NCBI RefSeq assembly: GCF_002583555.1
Contig: NZ_BEGX01000029.1
Span: 124,001-188,000 of the forward strand
DNA length: 64,000 bases
Reading direction: 5' to 3'
Origin: Pseudonocardia sp. N23
Lineage (GTDB): Bacteria; Actinomycetota; Actinomycetes; Mycobacteriales; Pseudonocardiaceae
The notes under the pieces are model-generated. The model saw nothing but the letters and a program-made list of their open reading frames with translations, was not told the DNA's origin and ran no database searches. The position numbers and the translations under genes are program-made. Shown in pieces: positions 58,348 to 64,000 of the stretch. The first letter of the stretch is position 1, and the number at the start of each line of letters is the position of its first letter.

Positions 58348-59069
58348 ACCTCAGGACCGGCGTGCCGGCGGGCACTCGCGACGTCACGGGCCTCGTCCGG
58401 CGACCCCAGGGTGGTCAGCGACCCCGGGCCGCGGTCGTGCGGGTCGTGCTCGTCGACGACCACGCGATCATGCGCCAGGGCCTGCGGGCGATCCTGGAAC
58501 GCGAGGGCGACCTGCAGGTCGTCGGCGAGGCGGGGACCCCGGACGACGCGATCACCGTCGTCGCGGCCGCGCGCCCGCACGTCGTGGTGCTCGACCTGAA
58601 GCTCACCTCCGGCCCGCAGACCGACGGCCTGCAGGTGTGCCGGCGGCTGTGCGAGACCCACCCCGGCATCGGCGTCCTGGTGCTGACGACGTTCGCCGAG
58701 GACCGGCTCGTCGTCGAGTCCGTCCAGGCCGGGGCCCGCGGGTACGTGGTGAAGGACGTCGACACCACCGAGCTGGTGCGCGCGATCCGGGCGGTCGCGC
58801 GGGGCGAGAGCGCCTTCGACGCGCACTCGGCCTCGGCGATGGTGCGGTCGCTGTCGGGCGGTGGCCGGCAGGACCGCGAGCGGCTCACCGAACGTGAGCT
58901 CGACGTGCTGCGGCTGCTCGCGCGAGGACTGTCGAACCGGGCGATCGGCGCCCAGCTCTACATCTCGGAGACGACGGTGAAGTTCCACGTCGGCAACCTG
59001 ATGCGCAAGCTGATGGTCTCCCGCCGCGCCGAGGCGGTCTACGCGGCGACGAAGCTCGGCCTGCTGTGA
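58344..59069 (+). CDS. MadR-like LuxR-family response regulator
   Basis: 241 residues. The ~30-residue polar N-terminus precedes the receiver (VRVVLVDDHAIMRQGLRAIL, acceptor Asp in VVVLDLKLTSG, Lys in GYVVKDVD). The GerE domain is LTERELDVLRLLARGLSNRA and ETTVKFHVGNLMRKLMV. Partner of the preceding kinase; expected to control the alcohol dehydrogenase gene upstream. Confidence 0.93.
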   Translation: MNLRTGVPAGTRDVTGLVRRPQGGQRPRAAVVRVVLVDDHAIMRQGLRAILEREGDLQVVGEAGTPDDAITVVAAARPHVVVLDLKLTSGPQTDGLQVCRRLCETHPGIGVLVLTTFAEDRLVVESVQAGARGYVVKDVDTTELVRAIRAVARGESAFDAHSASAMVRSLSGGGRQDRERLTERELDVLRLLARGLSNRAIGAQLYISETTVKFHVGNLMRKLMVSRRAEAVYAATKLGLL

Positions 59070-59096
59070 CGCCGTGGGGGCGGCTCACGACCCGGC

Positions 59097-59948
59097 TCAG
59101 CGGACGCTGATCCGCTTCGTGTCGGTCATGGGTGCGCGGCCCGCACCACCGGAGGGGTCGTCCTCGGTCACGACCAGCACGTAGTCGCCCGGTTCGAGGG
59201 TCACGCCGAACCGGTAGGGGCTGAACTTCTGGCCCTCCGCGGTCGTCGCGAACCCGGAGGTGACGACGCGCTCGCCCTGGCGCACCTCCCAGGGCAGGGT
59301 CGCCTCGAAGACCGCGGCCTCACCGGTGACGACGACCTCGCGGCCGACGGTGGCACCGTCGGCGGGCGAGTCGATCTGCACGAGCGAGCGCACGGCCGTC
59401 TGGTCGCCGCGCCCGAGCGGCGCACCGATGTCGGCGAGCCCCCACAGCCGGTCGGCGCGCTGCCCGTAGACGAGCACCCGGACCGGGTCGGTCGACTGCA
59501 ACGCTCCCTGGACGGTGTAGACGAGCTGTTGCAGCGCAAGGGTCGCAGCCTGCTTCGACCCCGGTGCGCGACCGATCCCGGTCAGGTCGACGACGATCTC
59601 CCCGCCGTCGCGGGTCACCGGGCCGCGCGGGGTCACGCCGGTCGGCCACAGCGTGCGGTAGTCGCCGTCGATCGGCGGGGTGCCGAGCATCTCGCGGACG
59701 GCCGCGGTGCCCGGGTCGTCGAGGGTGACGGCGTGGAACTCCCGGTGGAGCCGTACCCCGGCCGAGGTGTCCGCTGCGTAGTAGACGGGCAGGGCCCGGG
59801 TCGCGGGCGGCGCGCTCGTCGGGGCCTTGGACGTGGTCGGGATGGCGCGGTCGTCGGCGTTCCCGCTGCCGGTGCACGCGGCGACGCCGCCCGCGAGCAG
59901 GACCGCGAGGGCGACGACGACGAGCCGCCGAACAGGAAGGGGACGCAC
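59097..59948 (-). CDS. GerMN/Gmad2-domain lipoprotein
   Basis: 283 residues. Signal region RRLVVVALAVLLAGGVAAC with lipobox VAAC. A Thr/Pro linker leads to the GerMN domain (ALPVYYAADTSAGVRLHREF ... AATLALQQLVYTVQGAL). A C-terminal Gmad2 Ig-like domain begins VQIDSPADGATVGREVVVTG and ends PMTDTKRISVR. Probably anchored outside the membrane. Several GTG codons near 59948-59954 are possible starts; no convincing ribosome-binding site. Confidence 0.85.
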   Translation of the reverse strand: MRPLPVRRLVVVALAVLLAGGVAACTGSGNADDRAIPTTSKAPTSAPPATRALPVYYAADTSAGVRLHREFHAVTLDDPGTAAVREMLGTPPIDGDYRTLWPTGVTPRGPVTRDGGEIVVDLTGIGRAPGSKQAATLALQQLVYTVQGALQSTDPVRVLVYGQRADRLWGLADIGAPLGRGDQTAVRSLVQIDSPADGATVGREVVVTGEAAVFEATLPWEVRQGERVVTSGFATTAEGQKFSPYRFGVTLEPGDYVLVVTEDDPSGGAGRAPMTDTKRISVR

Positions 59949-60008
59949 GCACACAGGGTGGCCGACCGGGCGCGGACCGTGAAGCGCGGCGCGCCGGACA
60001 ACCACCCC

Positions 60009-60052
60009 CGTGAGTGGCGATAGTCGCTGTGGCGACCATCGCCGCTCACGAC
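60009..60052. repeat. Dispersed hairpin repeat, copy 2
   Basis: GTGAGTGGCGATAGTCGC pairs with GCGACCATCGCCGCTCAC (18 bp, one wobble, one mismatch) around TGTG. The 40-nt core matches 13302-13341 at about 35 positions. It overlaps the last codons of the MFS gene and may terminate it. Confidence 0.6.
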
Positions 60053-61266
60053 CTCGGTGCCGTTCCCGTTCCCGTCACCGGTGCCGCCGGCTCCGACCCC
60101 GACTGCCGCGGGACGGGCCTGACCAGCCGCGCCCCCGCGGCCGCGACCGCACAGAGCAGCGCGGGCAGCAGGAACGCGACGTTGAGCGGCATGAGCGCCG
60201 TCAGCGGGCCGATCACCGCCGGACCGGCCAGCATCCCCAGGTAGCCGAGGCCCGCGACCCGGGCGACGAACGTCCCCGACGTCCGCGGGTCGCCCGTACC
60301 CGCGGCGCTGAACAGCTGCGGGACGCAGCCGGAGACGCCGAGGCCGAACACGGTCCAGCCGGCGACCGCGACCGGCACCGACGGCGCCACGACCACCACC
60401 GCCAGTCCGACGGCCCCGGTCAGCCCACCCCAGCGCACGACGGCGACTGGCCCGATCCGGGCGGTGACCCGGTCGGCGACGAGCCGTCCGGCCGTCATCG
60501 CCACGGAGAAGCCGATGTAGGCCGCGGCGGCGGCCGCGGGAGTGGCGCCGTGCACGGACGTGAGGTTCAGCGTGCTCCAGTCGTTGGCGACGCCCTCGGC
60601 CAGGAAGAAGCACAGCGCCAGGACGGCAAGGCCCCAGATCCGGCCGGGTGTGCGACGGCCGCGCCGCGGCGGCACGGGAGCGGCGCCGACCGGCACCTGT
60701 TCACGCGGCAGCAGGAACGGCCGGGTCGCCACGGCCACGACCAGGCCCGCCACCGCGACCGTGACCGCCGGGACGACCAGGCCTGCGCCCGCGGCCTGCA
60801 GCAGGCCGCCGAGCAGTGCCGCGGCTCCCGCGCCGAGCGAGTAGGTCGCGTGGAACGCCGACATCACCGGCCGGCCCGCGTGCCGCTCGACCTGCACGGC
60901 GTGGGCGTTCATCGCGACGTCGAGCGCGCCGTTGCCCAGCCCGAGCAGCAGCAGGGCGATCGCGAGGCCGGCGGCGCCACCCGCCAGGGCGGGTCCGGCC
61001 AGCGCGAGGCCGCACAGCGCCGCCGCGGGCGGGGCGACGAGGCGGGCGCCGAACCGGTCGGCCAGCGGCCCGCACAGCTGCATGCCCACGAACGCACCCG
61101 CACCGAGGACGAGCAGCAGCAGGCCGAGCAGGGCGTGCCCGACACCGGTCTGCCGTTCGATTGCGGGGATCTGGACGACCCAGGCGCCCATGACGAGGCC
61201 GTTCGTCGCGAACAGCGCGAAGGTGGCGACCCGGGCCCGGCGCAGCGGTGTCCGTGCGGCGCTCAT
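60046..61266 (-). CDS. MFS transporter
   Basis: 406 residues, 12 predicted helices in two halves joined by a basic loop ([14 protein letters not shown]). The motif after helix 2 is GPLADRFGARLVAPPAAALC. ALDVAMNAHAVQVERHAGRP and ANDWSTLNLTSVHGATP resemble the YbjJ/inner-membrane sugar-efflux-like subgroup with an N-A-H segment. ATG 61266 has GAGG 7 nt upstream. It diverges from the DeoR regulator at 61325, which probably controls it. Confidence 0.9.
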   Translation of the reverse strand: MSAARTPLRRARVATFALFATNGLVMGAWVVQIPAIERQTGVGHALLGLLLLVLGAGAFVGMQLCGPLADRFGARLVAPPAAALCGLALAGPALAGGAAGLAIALLLLGLGNGALDVAMNAHAVQVERHAGRPVMSAFHATYSLGAGAAALLGGLLQAAGAGLVVPAVTVAVAGLVVAVATRPFLLPREQVPVGAAPVPPRRGRRTPGRIWGLAVLALCFFLAEGVANDWSTLNLTSVHGATPAAAAAAYIGFSVAMTAGRLVADRVTARIGPVAVVRWGGLTGAVGLAVVVVAPSVPVAVAGWTVFGLGVSGCVPQLFSAAGTGDPRTSGTFVARVAGLGYLGMLAGPAVIGPLTALMPLNVAFLLPALLCAVAAAGARLVRPVPRQSGSEPAAPVTGTGTAPRS

Positions 61267-61296
61267 GCGGCACCTCGTGTGAGAAGAGTGGCGTTT

Positions 61297-61308
61297 CAAA
61301 CATGTTTG
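61297..61308. promoter_or_regulatory. 12-bp palindrome between MFS and DeoR genes
   Basis: CAAACATGTTTG is a perfect palindrome in an unusually A/T-rich 58-bp gap between divergent starts (61266 and 61325). Related TTCAA words flank it. It is the best operator candidate for the DeoR-family repressor. Confidence 0.5.
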
Positions 61309-61324
61309 CTGTTCAATTTCACGT

Positions 61325-62086
61325 ATGGCAAGTGCGGAGCGGCATCGTCACATCATCGAACTGGTCGCGGCCGCCGGCGAGGCCGGAATCGCCCAGCTCG
61401 CCGACGCCACGGGCGCGTCCGAGATGACCATCCGGCGCGACCTCGACGTCCTCGCCGGCCGCGGTGTCCTCGAGCGCTACCGCGGCGGCGCCCGCAGTCT
61501 GCTGCGCGGCACCGAGCTCCCCTGGGGCGCCCGCGCCACCGACCGCGCAGACGTCAAACGCCGCCTCGCCCGGCACGCCGCCGCGCTCGTCGCCGACGGC
61601 GAGTCCGTCCTCGTCGACAGCGGGACGACCTGCCTCGAGGTCGCCCGCGCGCTCAACGGCCGGCGCCTCACCGTCATGGCGCTGTCGGTGCACGCGCTCT
61701 CCGCGCTCACCCCGTCGCCCACGCTGACCGTCCTCGCCGCCGGGGGCGCGGTCCGCCCCGGCGAGCTCGCGTTCGTCGGCCCGCTGGCGTGCGACGCCAT
61801 CGGCAGGCTGCGCGTCGACACCGCCGTGCTGGGGTGCTGCGGGCTCACCGCCGCCGACGGGCTCACCGCCTACGACCTCGACGAGGCCGCCGTCAAGCAG
61901 GCGGCGATCGCATCGGCCCGCCGGGTCGTCGTCGTCACCGAAGGGGCCAAGCTCGGCCGCACCGCGCTCGCGCGCGTGTGCGCGCCACCGGCGATCGACC
62001 TCGTCGTCACCGAGGACGACGCGCCCGCCGCCGAGGTCGCGGCCCTCACCGACGCCGGCACCCGGATCGAGTTCGCGACCGGGTGA
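61325..62086 (+). CDS. DeoR/GlpR-family transcriptional repressor
   Basis: 253 residues. The DeoR helix-turn-helix is ERHRHIIELVAAAGEAGIAQ ... SEMTIRRDLDVLAGRGVLER. The effector domain has the phosphosugar-sensing motifs LVDSGTTCLEVARAL and VLGCCGLTAADGLTAYDLDE, then VVVVTEGAKLGRTALARVC. Such repressors respond to phosphorylated sugars. Divergent from an MFS transporter with a palindrome between them, which suggests sugar-linked control of export or uptake. Confidence 0.9.
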   Translation: MASAERHRHIIELVAAAGEAGIAQLADATGASEMTIRRDLDVLAGRGVLERYRGGARSLLRGTELPWGARATDRADVKRRLARHAAALVADGESVLVDSGTTCLEVARALNGRRLTVMALSVHALSALTPSPTLTVLAAGGAVRPGELAFVGPLACDAIGRLRVDTAVLGCCGLTAADGLTAYDLDEAAVKQAAIASARRVVVVTEGAKLGRTALARVCAPPAIDLVVTEDDAPAAEVAALTDAGTRIEFATG

Positions 62087-62103
62087 TCGGGCAAGCTCGG
62101 CCC

Positions 62104-64000
<1,897 letters not shown>

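Noticed and set aside
60010..62103. Long plus-strand frame running through the MFS and DeoR genes into the carbonic anhydrase frame
   Set aside because: The upstream part is antisense or out of frame to well-supported genes. Only the portion from ATG 62104 has protein-family signal.

Overview
The window is a high-GC actinobacterial chromosome segment. Gene content and order point to the order Pseudonocardiales, perhaps Pseudonocardia, but that placement is inference. Evidence includes a DUF3263 protein, two Rpf-type lysozyme/LysM proteins, a four-gene conservon, a PspC protein, an F420/deazaflavin-type enzyme, GTG starts, many 4-bp ATGA/GTGA gene overlaps, and promoters in which a TAnnnT -10 box lies 6 nt before the start codon (leaderless transcripts). 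Two blocks match, from memory, the M. tuberculosis order: thiD-thiC ... def / DUF3263 / LytR_C / AAA ATPase / pssA / psd / moeA / groEL2 (Rv0422c-Rv0440), and XPB helicase / helicase-associated protein / small protein / moaC / mog / moaE / rpfA (Rv0861c-Rv0867c).

Layout. 0-6.3 kb: a truncated OYE/dienoyl-CoA reductase, a DUF6069 membrane protein, a divergent histidine kinase/response regulator pair, a peptidoglycan-binding protein, and a decayed stretch holding a response-regulator remnant and a 108-bp duplicated leader. 6.3-10 kb: a three-subunit molybdenum hydroxylase of the form II CO dehydrogenase type (genes L-S-M, overlapping). 10-12.7 kb: thiC-thiD behind a TPP riboswitch. 12.8-18.3 kb: a deazaflavin-type oxidoreductase, an ABC exporter with a 33-residue membrane peptide, and a kinase/regulator pair. 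18.3-28 kb: the def-to-groEL block, with tandem CIRCE operators before groEL. 28-35 kb: a WYL regulator, a mycothiol-type metal-binding protein, a broken YciI gene, a Tat-exported phosphoesterase operon, LtrA, PspC and two paralogous small membrane proteins. 35-47.5 kb: XPB helicase, then a conservon (CvnA-D) with a 1,674-residue kinase, an ATPase and a helicase-associated protein. 47.6-55.5 kb: molybdenum-cofactor genes (MocA-like, MoaC, Mog/MoaB, MoaE), two rpf genes, and the hydroxylase maturation set (MoxR ATPase, VWA protein, XdhC/CoxI). 55.7-59 kb: iron-containing alcohol dehydrogenase with a MadS/MadR-like kinase and regulator. 59-64 kb: GerMN lipoprotein, MFS exporter divergent from a DeoR regulator, gamma-carbonic anhydrase, and thiG-thiS-thiO running off the right end.

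How they connect. MoeA, MoaC, Mog/MoaB, MoaE and the MocA-like transferase build and tailor molybdopterin for the CoxLSM-type enzyme. The MoxR-VWA-XdhC trio, 42 kb away, resembles the CoxD/E/I machinery that matures it. Thiamine synthesis is split between thiC-thiD (pyrimidine) and thiO-thiS-thiG (thiazole). The two rpf genes share promoter sequence, CRP-like palindromes and a similar 48-nt stem in their leaders, which is the most promising undescribed regulatory signal here.
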